DNA of 35,143 nt from Fidelibacterota bacterium (GCA_021734065.1 JAIPJQ010000013.1:1-35143); one strand, 5' to 3'; shown: positions 23,486 through 32,119, counted from the first letter of the stretch. Notes: generated by a model not told the origin, from the sequence alone. Numbers and translations: made by a program.

Positions 23486-24253
23486 TTGAAAAGAAAGAAG
23501 ATAATAGCGGGCAACTGGAAGATGAACTATGGCCCGAATGCGGCCGGAAAGTATGCCCAAAAGCTCCGGATTAATCTATTGGAGGCCCACGGAGTGGACA
23601 TTATTTTATGCCCGCCTTTTTTGGCCTTGAAACCGGTTTTTGACGCAGTGGTCGACTCACCGATGAAAGTTGGTGCTCAAAATATGCATGAAGCCGAGTC
23701 CGGTGCTTTCACCGGTGAAATTTCCGGCTCCATGCTGAAGGACCTGGGAATCGATTATGTCATCCTGGGGCATTCGGAGCGACGACATGTATTTGGTGAA
23801 TCGGATGAGCGGATAAACCTGAAAATCAAGCGTTCTTTGCAGGTGGGGCTGAAGCCGATTTTCTGTGTGGGCGAGACCCTGGATGAGCGTAATAGCGGTG
23901 AAACCAATAAGGTTATCCAGCGCCAGTTATCCAAAGGTCTGGAGGGCATCGACGCAGAGCAACTGAAGTCAATCATCATAGCCTACGAGCCCGTTTGGGC
24001 GATTGGGACAGGATTGACCGCCACGCCGGATCAGGCTGTGGAAGTTCATCAGGAAATTCGGAAGATGGTACATGACCTGTACAGCCCTGTAAGCGCAGAT
24101 GATATGAGTATTCTCTATGGTGGAAGTGTGAAGCCGGAGAATGCGGAAGGGCTGCTGCGCAATGAAGATATTGATGGTGTCCTGGTAGGCGGTGCCAGTT
24201 TGAAGCTGGATCAGTTCACGGGCATTGTACATGCGGCTCTTAAGGTCGCATAG
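23486..24253 (+). CDS. tpiA: Triosephosphate isomerase
   Basis: TpiA interconverts dihydroxyacetone phosphate and glyceraldehyde-3-phosphate. The 255-residue product has catalytic N10 and K12 (IIAGNWKMN), H96 (ILGHSERR), E168 (IAYEPVWAIGTG), and the phosphate loops YGGSVKPENA and VGGASL. The start is TTG: it gives the standard KKIIAGNWKMN beginning, and AGGGAG at 23471-23476 sits ahead, within the pgk 3' end. The gap to pgk is four bases and to secG eight, so expression is coupled. Confidence 0.96.
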   Translation: MKRKKIIAGNWKMNYGPNAAGKYAQKLRINLLEAHGVDIILCPPFLALKPVFDAVVDSPMKVGAQNMHEAESGAFTGEISGSMLKDLGIDYVILGHSERRHVFGESDERINLKIKRSLQVGLKPIFCVGETLDERNSGETNKVIQRQLSKGLEGIDAEQLKSIIIAYEPVWAIGTGLTATPDQAVEVHQEIRKMVHDLYSPVSADDMSILYGGSVKPENAEGLLRNEDIDGVLVGGASLKLDQFTGIVHAALKVA

Positions 24254-24261
24254 GAGCGAAA

Positions 24262-24657
24262 ATGGTTTTTCTGTATTTTGTGTTGGCATTTGTAAGCCTT
24301 TCTTTGATGGTTGTGATCTTAATGCAATCCAGTAAAGGTGGTGGTCTAGCCGGCACTTTTGGTGGCGCCGCCTCGACAACCAACGCGTTGTTTGGCGCGG
24401 GTACCGGTAATTTTCTCACGAGATTGACTACTGGTTTGGCCATTACATTCATGGTCCTGATCATTTTAATCAGTGTGCTTAATAAGGGATCTGGCAGCCA
24501 AGGCGGCCAGTCTGTTATTCAGCAAAGCGCGAATGTGCCGTCCTCCATCGTACCGGGTACGCAATTTGATGCCCGGGAGATGGCGGTTCCCGGTGAGCAG
24601 GCTGAAGGAAACAATGCTCTTCCGGCCAGCGGTGACGAAACCGGAACCGCAAACTAA
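24262..24657 (+). CDS. secG: Protein translocase subunit SecG
   Basis: SecG is the small accessory subunit of the SecYEG channel in the inner membrane. The 131-residue product has two membrane helices (about 3-21 and 55-74) around the conserved MQSSKGGGLAGTFGG-STTNALFG-GTGNFLTR loop. The last 50 or so residues are polar, Gln/Ser/Ala/Gly-rich, low-complexity and longer than in E. coli. AGGAG lies just upstream of the ATG. It follows tpiA in the same unit and is followed 22 bases later by tRNA-Leu. Confidence 0.94.
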   Translation: MVFLYFVLAFVSLSLMVVILMQSSKGGGLAGTFGGAASTTNALFGAGTGNFLTRLTTGLAITFMVLIILISVLNKGSGSQGGQSVIQQSANVPSSIVPGTQFDAREMAVPGEQAEGNNALPASGDETGTAN

Positions 24658-24679
24658 GCTTTTTACAATTACCGTAAAG

Positions 24680-24766
24680 GCCGAGGTGGTGGAATTGGTA
24701 GACACGCTATCTTGAGGGGGTAGTGAGCGAAAGCTTGTGCGGGTTCAAATCCCGCTCTCGGCACCA
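24680..24766 (+). tRNA. tRNA-Leu (anticodon GAG)
   Basis: The 87-base gene folds as a tRNA with CCA encoded. The acceptor stem GCCGAGG (24680-24686) pairs with TCTCGGC (24756-24762, one G-T wobble), then discriminator A and CCA (24764-24766). The anticodon stem CTATC/GGTAG encloses TTGAGGG, giving anticodon GAG at 24714-24716. The T arm is GCGGG-TTCAAAT-CCCGC (24739-24755). The long variable arm with an AGC-GAAA-GCT hairpin is right for leucine. It decodes CUC/CUU codons. Confidence 0.97.
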
Positions 24767-24772
24767 TCAGTC

Positions 24773-24797
24773 AAACCCCGTTGAGATGCGGGGTTTT
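24773..24797 (+). terminator. Rho-independent terminator after tRNA-Leu
   Basis: AAACCCCG (24773-24780) and CGGGGTTT (24789-24796) form a perfect eight-base stem with an eight-base loop, running into TTTT. It starts seven bases after the tRNA CCA end and probably terminates the fba-pgk-tpiA-secG-tRNA transcript. Confidence 0.88.
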
Positions 24798-24875
24798 CTG
24801 TATTGAAAATTCGGGACTTCTGGCAGCAACGGGCTTCAGGATGAAGGAAACTAAAATTCCCCGGAGTTGTTAGAA

Positions 24876-24896
24876 TCACCCTGATAAAATGGGTGA
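24876..24896. other. Small stem-loop in the gap before the TPR gene
   Basis: TCACCC (24876-24881) and GGGTGA (24891-24896) form a perfect six-base inverted repeat with a nine-base loop. The 243-base gap (24798-25040) otherwise holds only a TTGACA-like hexamer at 24946-24951 without a good -10 box. No gene is seen. Confidence 0.25.
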
Positions 24897-25040
24897 CAAG
24901 CGTGGGTCGTCCATCTATATTCCCGCGCTAAACTGCTGGAAATCATTGACATGAAGAAGATGTCCAAAATTGACGAGAGAATGTGAAATCTGAAGGTCTG
25001 CTGAATGGATTCTTCAGGTAGATCTGGGAGAAACTATCGT

Positions 25041-26300
25041 ATGAAAAAATTATTAGTACTGGCAATTGTTTTTATGGCCGGACTCGGGGTAGCGAAAGCT
25101 GAAAATACCGAAGCCCAGGCATTGATCAAGGAAGCCCGGCAGGCTATCGCCGAACTCCATCTGAGTGATGCTGACGCAAAGTATAAAGAGGCTATCGACG
25201 TCATTGAGCAGGAATTGGACTATGAGGAGGCCGAGAGCAAAGCGGCCCGTGATGAGTGGAAACGTCTGCAAGCCATTACCCAACTCCTGGCGGATGGTAG
25301 TCGTTCACTGGAGCGTCAGGATTATGCGGATGCCGGGAAACGGTATGCTGAGGCCATTGAGACCATGTCCTCCTATAAGGACGCCATCTGGGATCGCGCC
25401 ATGGCAGAGGCTTACTATCAGTGGGGCATGAGTTTTTATCGGCAGGAAAACACTGCGGAGGCTGCCGCCAGATTCCGGGAAGCTATTTCCAAGGCACCAG
25501 AGCAGGAAAATTACAATAAAGCACTCTACAATATCGTGGTGAGGCACTACAACGAAGGGCTGAAATATTACCGTCGTCGGGATTTCCGGAATGCCAGACT
25601 GGAATATGAGCAGAGTGTTGCCGTTGATCCCACCTTCTCCCAGGGTTATTACATGTTAGCCCTTATTGCGAAAATGGATAATGACGCCGACAAAGCCATG
25701 GACTATTACCAAAAGGCGATCGACAATGATCCCCGGTATTACATTGCCTGGTTTGGCCTGGGGAAATTATATACCGATCTGGGGCGCATGAGCAAGGCAG
25801 TGGATGCATTTAGCCGCACCATCAGCATCAATCCCACCTATCACAAAGCATATTTTGAGCGCGGCCAGGCCTATCTCTCCCTGAAGGAGAAGAGCAAAGC
25901 TATTGCCGACCTGCAAATGGCTCTGAGTTTGGATGATGAATATACATTGGCCTACGAAGCACTGGGACTGGTCTATAATGAAGACCATAAATATGAAGAG
26001 GCCATTCGATTACTCATGCCGATTAAAGGTACCAAGTCAGCCAGCTACAAAACCTGCTATTATATGGCTCAGGCGTATAATGAGACAAAAAACTTCGAAG
26101 AAGCATTGAAATGTGCCACCAACTCATTGACCCAGAAATCAGGCTGGGCTCCGGCATTGTTTGAGAAAGGCCGGGCATTGGCAGCCATGAATCAGAAAAG
26201 CGAAGCCATCGCAGCTTTTAAACAGGCCGCCAAGGATTCCAGATGGAAGTCGGCTGCCGAGTATGAAATCAATCTGCTCACCAAATGGGCCGATCGATAG
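25041..26300 (+). CDS. Exported TPR-repeat protein
   Basis: The 419-residue protein has a signal peptide (MKKLLVLAIVFMAGLGVAKA) and then tetratricopeptide repeats over most of its length, recognisable by A-x-x-x-F/Y-x-x-A-I-x-x-x-P (for example FSQGYYMLALIAKMDNDADKAMDYYQKAID, YYIAWFGLGKLYTDLG and YHKAYFERGQAYLSL, given in parts). The first 100 residues are more acidic and helical. TPR proteins are scaffolds for protein complexes; many exported ones work at the envelope. The ATG at 25041 is preceded by GGGAG at 25026-25030. An upstream ATG at 25005 would bury the signal peptide. Confidence 0.87.
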   Translation: MKKLLVLAIVFMAGLGVAKAENTEAQALIKEARQAIAELHLSDADAKYKEAIDVIEQELDYEEAESKAARDEWKRLQAITQLLADGSRSLERQDYADAGKRYAEAIETMSSYKDAIWDRAMAEAYYQWGMSFYRQENTAEAAARFREAISKAPEQENYNKALYNIVVRHYNEGLKYYRRRDFRNARLEYEQSVAVDPTFSQGYYMLALIAKMDNDADKAMDYYQKAIDNDPRYYIAWFGLGKLYTDLGRMSKAVDAFSRTISINPTYHKAYFERGQAYLSLKEKSKAIADLQMALSLDDEYTLAYEALGLVYNEDHKYEEAIRLLMPIKGTKSASYKTCYYMAQAYNETKNFEEALKCATNSLTQKSGWAPALFEKGRALAAMNQKSEAIAAFKQAAKDSRWKSAAEYEINLLTKWADR

Positions 26301-26344
26301 CCTGCATTACAGGGTATAATTCAAGACGACCTTCAGATCAGGAT

Positions 26345-26390
26345 TGTAACAGACAAGAGGTGACCGGCGAGTCACCTCTTGTCTGTTACA
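26345..26390. repeat. Perfect 20-bp inverted repeat with six-base loop
   Basis: The left arm (26345-26364, beginning TGTAACAGACAAGAGG) is matched base for base by the complementary right arm (26371-26390) around CGGCGA. A perfect stem this long is uncommon by chance. It starts 45 bases after the TPR stop. No T-run follows on either side, so it is not a standard terminator. It could be a transcription-end hairpin without a tail, a protein-binding palindrome, or a member of a palindromic repeat family. Confidence 0.85.
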
Positions 26391-26495
26391 GGTATTACAA
26401 AATAGCAGAATTGAAGATTGCCGTTGCTGAAGTTTCCCCCTGTCCTAAATTCCGGGCAGGATGACATTCTTTTCGGTGACAGCAGCAGAGTAAGT

Positions 26496-26864
26496 ATGAA
26501 AATTACCGGGGTAGGAACTGACTTGGTTAAAGTGGCACGCATTGATGGGCTGCTGCAGCGTTACGGAGAGCGCTTCATGCGCAAAATTTTTACGGACAGG
26601 GAGATCCGGGACTGCTCGAACCGGCCGGAACCGGCGGTACACTTTTCCGGACGATTCGCTGCCAAAGAAGCTGTTGCCAAGGCCGCTTACCAGGGGGGCT
26701 GGCTGGAGGTGATTCCCTGGCGAAATATCGAAATCACAACGGATGAATACGGACGCCCGTCGGTGACGATTGCCCCGGAGGTTTTCAGCGTCTGTCATAT
26801 TTCCATCGCTCATGATGGTGAATATGCCCAGGCATTCGCAGTGGGGGAGCGTGATCATGACTAA
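26496..26864 (+). CDS. acpS: Holo-[acyl-carrier-protein] synthase
   Basis: AcpS moves the phosphopantetheine arm from CoA onto acyl carrier protein. The 122-residue product has GVGTDLVKVARI (Mg ligand D9), RYGERFMRKIFTDREI and GRFAAKEAVAKA (Mg ligand E58), plus a SIAHDGEYAQAFAV end. I chose ATG 26496 because it gives the family MKIxGxGxD start; upstream in-frame codons would add unrelated residues. Its stop lies inside the next gene (eight-base overlap), a pairing of acpS and nnr genes seen in many bacteria. Confidence 0.93.
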   Translation: MKITGVGTDLVKVARIDGLLQRYGERFMRKIFTDREIRDCSNRPEPAVHFSGRFAAKEAVAKAAYQGGWLEVIPWRNIEITTDEYGRPSVTIAPEVFSVCHISIAHDGEYAQAFAVGERDHD

Positions 26865-28404
26865 ATCCATTTATTACGCGCCCATGGCACTTTCCAAAGC
26901 CGTGGATGAATACGCCATCAAGACCTGTGACATCCCGGGTGAGAAACTCATGGGTACGGCGGGCCAAAAAGTTTTTGAAGCCCTTGAAGAACGCCAGTTT
27001 CTGGAGGATTTGTCCGGTCCTGTCTGGGTGCTCTGTGGCAAAGGGAATAATGGCGGTGACGGGTTTGTCGTGGCAACCCTGCTGGCAAAAGCGGGCATTG
27101 ATGTCAATATCCTGCGCATCCCTGATCCGGACCAGATAGCGGGTGATGCGGCTGTCTATTTTAAAGCAGCGCGTGACATGGACATTCCCATGATATCCAT
27201 CTTCCATGACAGCTGGCAAAACGCTCTGCAGTCAGCCGGACTTGTGGTGGATGGATTACTGGGCACGGGCATTACGGGAACAGAATTACGCCCGCCTTAT
27301 GATGAAATCATCACGCTGGTGAATGCCTTGACCGTGCCGGTGGTGGCTATTGATGTTCCCAGTGGATTAAGCGGTGATTTTGGACAGGTTACTGATCCCT
27401 GTATTCAGACCACCTTAACCGTGACCATGGGTTATCCCAAAGCGGGTATGCTTTTTTCGCCGGCCCGGGAGGTTTTGGGTGAATTGGTCGTCGCAGAAAT
27501 AGGATTTCCTTCCGACAGCCTGGACCATGTAGCTCTCCCGGTGTTGGCGTATCTGGATGCGGAGTACATGGACCCATTCTACCCCTCCCGTTCACGGAAT
27601 GCGCATAAATACCAGGTAGGAAAAGTGGCCATTATTGCCGGCTCCCGGGGATTTTCCGGTGCGGCGATTCTGGCGGCAGAAGCCGCCTTGCGCAGCGGCG
27701 CCGGGCTGGTGCGATTGGCGGTACCGGAAGGTATGGGGAGTATTGCAGAAACATTATCGAAAGAAACCATTGTCACCTATGCACCGGAGACCGAATCGGG
27801 CGGGTTTTCACTGACGGCGGAACCAGCGCTGACCGAATTAGCGGACTGGGCGGATGTGGTGGCGCTGGGACCCGGTGTGGGACGGGAAGACGAAACACTG
27901 CGCTTGATTCAAAATCTCATGGTACAGATTGAGAAACCACTGGTCATTGATGCGGATGGCTTGTTTGCGCTGGCGCAGAACCCGGAAATTCTAAAGCAAC
28001 GACGCGCTGAGACGGTGGTTACACCCCATGCAGGGGAATTTCAACGGCTGCTTACGGCGGCGGGAATTGAGGATACGCCCCAGTGGCAGACAGCCCGGCA
28101 ATTTGCTGACGATTGGCAGTGCTACGTCCTGCTGAAAGGTGCACCATCACTGGTGGCGACACCTTCCGGAGTTATTTTTGTTAATTCTACCGGCAATCCG
28201 GGTATGGCTACTGCCGGGAGTGGAGATGTCCTCACCGGGATGATCGCCGGGTTATTAGCGCAAAAAATGATGCTTCCGGAGATGCTCAACTATGCTATGT
28301 ATAAGCATGGTTCTGCCGGTGATGTTGCCCGCAGGGAGATTGGTGAATTGGGCATGATGGCTGGAGATATTGTGAACGCTATCTCCCGGGTGCTGGTCCC
28401 ATGA
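26857..28404 (+). CDS. nnrDE: Bifunctional NAD(P)H-hydrate epimerase / ADP-dependent dehydratase
   Basis: This enzyme repairs damaged NADH and NADPH: the N-terminal half (YjeF_N/NnrE, about 1-205) interconverts the two hydrate epimers, and the C-terminal half (NnrD, about 220-515) removes water using ADP. Visible motifs are CGKGNNGGDGFV (about 60-71), DGLLGTG, AIDVPSGLSGD, then GSRGFSGAAILAAEAALRSGAG, DADGLFAL, TPHAGEF, LKGAPS and NPGMATAGSGDVLTGM. The 515-residue length fits the fused form. ATG 26857 overlaps acpS by eight bases and is preceded by GGGGAG. The product ends in a four-base overlap with the VanZ gene. Confidence 0.95.
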   Translation: MTKSIYYAPMALSKAVDEYAIKTCDIPGEKLMGTAGQKVFEALEERQFLEDLSGPVWVLCGKGNNGGDGFVVATLLAKAGIDVNILRIPDPDQIAGDAAVYFKAARDMDIPMISIFHDSWQNALQSAGLVVDGLLGTGITGTELRPPYDEIITLVNALTVPVVAIDVPSGLSGDFGQVTDPCIQTTLTVTMGYPKAGMLFSPAREVLGELVVAEIGFPSDSLDHVALPVLAYLDAEYMDPFYPSRSRNAHKYQVGKVAIIAGSRGFSGAAILAAEAALRSGAGLVRLAVPEGMGSIAETLSKETIVTYAPETESGGFSLTAEPALTELADWADVVALGPGVGREDETLRLIQNLMVQIEKPLVIDADGLFALAQNPEILKQRRAETVVTPHAGEFQRLLTAAGIEDTPQWQTARQFADDWQCYVLLKGAPSLVATPSGVIFVNSTGNPGMATAGSGDVLTGMIAGLLAQKMMLPEMLNYAMYKHGSAGDVARREIGELGMMAGDIVNAISRVLVP

Positions 28405-28811
28405 AACGATTTGCCTGGTACTTCTGGCTGCCGCCAGTTCTCTATACACTGCTGATTCTGTTTGCTTCCACATTGCCCAACCGGGTTGTTTCAGAATATT
28501 CTTTCCAACTCAGCGACAAAATCCTGCACAGTATGCATTTCATGGTTTACGGCCTTACGCTCATCTGGGGCTTCCTGGGCACCCGACCTTTTCCCGAAGG
28601 ATTTAAATCAGCTTACCTGAAGGCCATCGGTGTGGGCGTGGCGGTGGCTTGTCTGGATGAAATTTACCAATCGTTCATCCCCAGTCGCACCTCCAGCGTG
28701 TGGGACACTTTCGCGGATTCAGTGGGAATTCTTCTGGCTGGTATTACCTTTTATTATCTGATGAAGATTCCGGCATTCAAGCGTATTCGTCGTTATGTTG
28801 AAGCAACTTAA
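28401..28811 (+). CDS. VanZ-family membrane protein
   Basis: The 136-residue protein has about four membrane helices (roughly 6-25, 45-62, 72-88, 103-122) and the family's LDEIYQSFIPSRTSSVWDTFADSVGILLA block (given in part), with its conserved Asp-Glu, Gln, Arg and Asp residues. VanZ-like proteins give modest teicoplanin resistance in enterococci; in most bacteria the role is unknown, so drug resistance should not be inferred. It overlaps nnrDE by four bases and recN by 17. Confidence 0.87.
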   Translation: MKRFAWYFWLPPVLYTLLILFASTLPNRVVSEYSFQLSDKILHSMHFMVYGLTLIWGFLGTRPFPEGFKSAYLKAIGVGVAVACLDEIYQSFIPSRTSSVWDTFADSVGILLAGITFYYLMKIPAFKRIRRYVEAT

Positions 28812-30486
28812 AATCAAGAATTTTGCCATCGTGGATGAGATTACCGTCCAGTTCGGGACCGGTTTTAATGTTATTACCGGGGAGACCGGTGTAGGTAAGT
28901 CCCTCTTAGTGGATGCACTGAATGTGGTCCTGGGTGACCGGGCGTACCGGGAGCTGATTCGCGAGGGAAGTGAGTTCGCCTGGGTAGAAGCGGAGTTCAG
29001 CATCAACCCGGATCAGCTCAAGCAGGGATTGGCGGCCGGGAACGGACAGTTCTCTGTGGGTGAAAAATTGGTGCTCACCCGGGAAATTCGCCTGCAAGGC
29101 AGTTCAAAGGTATGGATCAATGGCGTAGCCGCCACAGTGCAACAGCTTAAAAGTCTGGGTGAATTATTGGTGGATCTGCACGGGCAGCATGAGCACCAGT
29201 ACTTACTCAATGAAGACCATCATATTGATTTTCTGGATGCTTATGCGGAGACGGAAGCCGAGTTGGAGGCTGTGGCTGATGCGTATAAAAAACTACAGGC
29301 TCTACTGGCCCGGTTACGCACCATTGAGATGGACCAGACCCAGTTCAGGGAAAAACAGCAACTTTACCAGTTCCAGCTCAAGGAAATTCAGGATGTAGAT
29401 CCCCGGCCGGATGAATTGGAAATGCTGGAACAGGAGCGCCGGCTGCTGGAGAATGCCCAGCGACTCAATGAACTGGCGGGAGAGATAACCGCTCTGGCGC
29501 CGGACGCCACAGCGCGCATCGCGAAGATTCAAAAGCAGTTGGAAGAATTACGCCGGTTTGACGACGAGGCGGCTGGATATTTGCCGGAAATAGATGCCGC
29601 TGCCGTAAGTCTGGAGGAGGTGGCGGAATGGGCTGAGCATTTTCAGGCAAAAACCCGGGCAGATCCGGCGCGACTGGAGACCATTCATCAGCGCATTACC
29701 CAGATTCAACACCTCTGTCAGAAATACAACCGGACGCTGCCGGAGTTGATCCGGTACCAGGTTGAAATTGGTCAGTGGCTTAAGGAATCGCAGGAGGAAC
29801 AGCCGGATAAAGATGCGTTGAATCGGCAGATTGAAGATGCCCGCCGAGTCTATTCCGCGGCCTGCCGAATGTTGAGCGAAAAACGGGCTTCCGCGGCACG
29901 GGAGATGAATCAACAGGTGGTGGAAAAACTGAAGCGCCTGGGGATTCCCCATGCCCGGTTTGAGGTTCAGCTTTCCCGGGAGGAAACCCCTGCCGGATTG
30001 GTGGAATTGGGTGGCCAGCGCTTCACGGGAAATGAACGGGGGATGGACCGGACGGCATTCTGGATGCAGACCAATCCGGGTGAATCCCTGCGTCCTTTGG
30101 TGCGTGTCGCATCCGGTGGAGAGGTGAGCCGGATGATGCTGGCTATCAAAGCCACACTGTCCGGGCGGGACCGGATCGGGACGGTCATTTTTGATGAGAT
30201 TGACACGGGCATTTCAGGAAAAATCGCCCGGATTGTGGGACATGAATTGGCGAACCTGAGTCGGTTTCACCAAATCCTGTGCATCACTCATCTGCCCCAG
30301 ATCGCCAGTCTGGCAGATGAACATTACCGTGTGGAGAAAGTGGTACAGAATGGGCGTGCGGTAACGCGTGTTAAACCATTGTCCGGCGATGCACGGGTGG
30401 ATGAAATCGCGAAATTATTAGGAACCGGTGAAGCGACTGCTGCCAGCGTGGAGAGCGCACGGGAAATGTTGGGAGCCAAGTCATGA
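28795..30486 (+). CDS. recN: DNA repair protein RecN
   Basis: RecN is an SMC-like ATPase acting at double-strand breaks before homologous recombination. The 563-residue product has Walker A GETGVGKS (29-36), LLVDLHGQHEHQYLL (about 122-136), long central coiled-coil stretches (about 155-375), the signature VASGGEVSRMMLAIKA and Walker B VIFDEIDTGISG, then ITHLPQIASLADEHY. Length is normal. It begins 17 bases inside the VanZ gene, so translation is likely coupled. Confidence 0.96.
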   Translation: MLKQLKIKNFAIVDEITVQFGTGFNVITGETGVGKSLLVDALNVVLGDRAYRELIREGSEFAWVEAEFSINPDQLKQGLAAGNGQFSVGEKLVLTREIRLQGSSKVWINGVAATVQQLKSLGELLVDLHGQHEHQYLLNEDHHIDFLDAYAETEAELEAVADAYKKLQALLARLRTIEMDQTQFREKQQLYQFQLKEIQDVDPRPDELEMLEQERRLLENAQRLNELAGEITALAPDATARIAKIQKQLEELRRFDDEAAGYLPEIDAAAVSLEEVAEWAEHFQAKTRADPARLETIHQRITQIQHLCQKYNRTLPELIRYQVEIGQWLKESQEEQPDKDALNRQIEDARRVYSAACRMLSEKRASAAREMNQQVVEKLKRLGIPHARFEVQLSREETPAGLVELGGQRFTGNERGMDRTAFWMQTNPGESLRPLVRVASGGEVSRMMLAIKATLSGRDRIGTVIFDEIDTGISGKIARIVGHELANLSRFHQILCITHLPQIASLADEHYRVEKVVQNGRAVTRVKPLSGDARVDEIAKLLGTGEATAASVESAREMLGAKS

Positions 30487-30499
30487 GGGGAGCGAAAGG

Positions 30500-31018
30500 A
30501 TGATGTTTTCGCAGAAACACTATGGGACATTGATTACCCCGCTGGTGCTGGGATGGGTACTTTGGGGAGTGATTGGCTGTGGAAAGGGCGAATCAAAAAA
30601 GTATGAGGTTATGGATATACCGCCTGATGTATTGGTTTTGGGGACAGAAAGTGGTGCCACGGGAGATACGCTTATGGTACCCCTGATGCTCAAAACCGAG
30701 GAAAAGGTGATGGGGATTCAGTTTGACCTGGTCTGGGATACCAGTATGGTGGCCGTAGGTGAGCCGCAACTGAGTCTGGACAATGAACACATGAGCATCC
30801 GTACCCGGGATAAGGTGGATCGCAAAACGGTGATTATTTTCAGCCTGCAGGGGAAAGCTATGGATCTGTTATCCAGTGAAGTCCTGAAATTTCCCGTCAT
30901 CGTTCACACAGACATGTCCGGTGAAACGCCACTGCGTCTCACGCAGGTCATTGTGGCCGGTCAGGGCGCGGAGCAGTTGGAGATTGGCACAGCCGCAGGG
31001 AAAGTCAGCCTGAATTAA
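30500..31018 (+). CDS. Lipoprotein with a cohesin-like domain
   Basis: The 172-residue product starts with a lipoprotein signal: hydrophobic TLITPLVLGWVLWGVIG then C27, a good lipobox (VIGC). The mature part holds one beta-sandwich resembling cohesin domains, with VPLMLKTEEKVMGIQFDLVWDTSMV and a later LKFPVIVHT strand (given in parts). Cohesins bind dockerin modules in cellulosomes, but FCB bacteria have many cohesin-like domains without cellulosomes. No dockerin protein is seen nearby. The ATG is preceded by GGGGAGCG just after the recN stop. The fold call is moderately supported. Confidence 0.65.
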   Translation: MMFSQKHYGTLITPLVLGWVLWGVIGCGKGESKKYEVMDIPPDVLVLGTESGATGDTLMVPLMLKTEEKVMGIQFDLVWDTSMVAVGEPQLSLDNEHMSIRTRDKVDRKTVIIFSLQGKAMDLLSSEVLKFPVIVHTDMSGETPLRLTQVIVAGQGAEQLEIGTAAGKVSLN

Positions 31019-31080
31019 CCGGAGCGATTTGCCGGCAAAGTTTGGCGTTCGGAGAAATTTTTACCGGGAAAGAATTAAAA

Positions 31081-32112
31081 ATGACGCAAACACATTGGAT
31101 TGATTTACGATCGGATACGGTTACCGCGCCCACACCGGAAATGCGGGAAGCCATCTTTCAGGCGCCGGTGGGTGATGATGTCTATGGTGAGGATCCCAGT
31201 ATCAATGCCCTGGAGCGGAAGGTGGCGGAATTAATGGGCAAAGAAGCCGCCCTGTATGTGCCGTCGGGCACCATGAGCAATCAGGTTGCTCTGAAAGCAT
31301 TGACCGTTCCGGGGGACGAAGTCATCTGCGATTACAATTGCCATGTGTTCAACTACGAATCGGGCGCGGCTTCCGCTCTGAGCGGTGTTCAGCTCCATCC
31401 GCTGCCCGGTGAACACGGCATTCTGACTGCCGAGCAGGTTTCCAATGCCCTGCGACCGGCCAATGACCATTTTGCCACCAGCCGGGTCGTGACGCTGGAG
31501 AACACCCACAATCGCGCCGGCGGTGTGGTTTACCCGCTGGAGGTGATCCACGCCGTACATGCGGTGGTGAAAGGGGCTGGCTTGAAATTTCATCTGGATG
31601 GCGCCCGGTTGATGAATGCGGTGGTAGCCACGGGGATTCCGGCCCGGGAATGGGCGGCGCCATTTGACACAGTGAGTCTGTGCCTGTCCAAGGGACTTGG
31701 TGCGCCGGTGGGCTCGGTATTGTCCGGATCGAAAGAAATTATTACCAAAGCACATCGCTTCCGGAAAATGTTCGGTGGCGGGATGCGTCAGGCAGGCTTG
31801 CTGGCTGCCGCCGGATTATATGCATTGGAGCATCATGTTGAGCGGCTGGCGGAGGATCATCGCCGGGCGCAGGTTCTGGGTGAAACACTGGCGGAATTGG
31901 GGCGTTTGGCGGATGATTTGGAATGGGTCCACACCAATATGGTGTTTCTGAAGGTGGACAATGCCCCGGAATTTTCAGACCGGCTGAAGGCTGAAGGTGT
32001 ATTGGCCAATGCCACCAGCCCGGTCAAACTGCGCATGGTTACCCACTTGAATTTCGATGACAATCAATTGGATCAGACCGTGTCGGTCCTGAAAAAGCTT
32101 TTGAAACGGTAG
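31081..32112 (+). CDS. ltaE: Low-specificity L-threonine aldolase
   Basis: This PLP enzyme splits L-threonine or L-allo-threonine to glycine and acetaldehyde. The 343-residue product has WIDLRSDTVTAPTPEMREA, PVGDDVYGEDP, YVPSGTMSNQVAL, LENTHNRAGG, HLDGARLMNA and the PLP lysine K204 in LCLSKGLGAPVGS. ATG 31081 gives the normal N-terminus; an upstream ATG-like start at 31042 would add 13 residues. It is eight bases before trkA, though the roles are unrelated. Confidence 0.94.
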   Translation: MTQTHWIDLRSDTVTAPTPEMREAIFQAPVGDDVYGEDPSINALERKVAELMGKEAALYVPSGTMSNQVALKALTVPGDEVICDYNCHVFNYESGAASALSGVQLHPLPGEHGILTAEQVSNALRPANDHFATSRVVTLENTHNRAGGVVYPLEVIHAVHAVVKGAGLKFHLDGARLMNAVVATGIPAREWAAPFDTVSLCLSKGLGAPVGSVLSGSKEIITKAHRFRKMFGGGMRQAGLLAAAGLYALEHHVERLAEDHRRAQVLGETLAELGRLADDLEWVHTNMVFLKVDNAPEFSDRLKAEGVLANATSPVKLRMVTHLNFDDNQLDQTVSVLKKLLKR

Positions 32113-32119
32113 GGGAAGT

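Noticed and set aside
26418-26495. An upstream extension of acpS
   Set aside because: The added 26 residues precede the normal MKITGVGTD family start and lie in an intergenic region after the inverted repeat.
28401-28811. Antibiotic resistance from the VanZ name
   Set aside because: VanZ-like proteins are widespread and mostly unrelated to glycopeptide resistance; no van operon genes are present.
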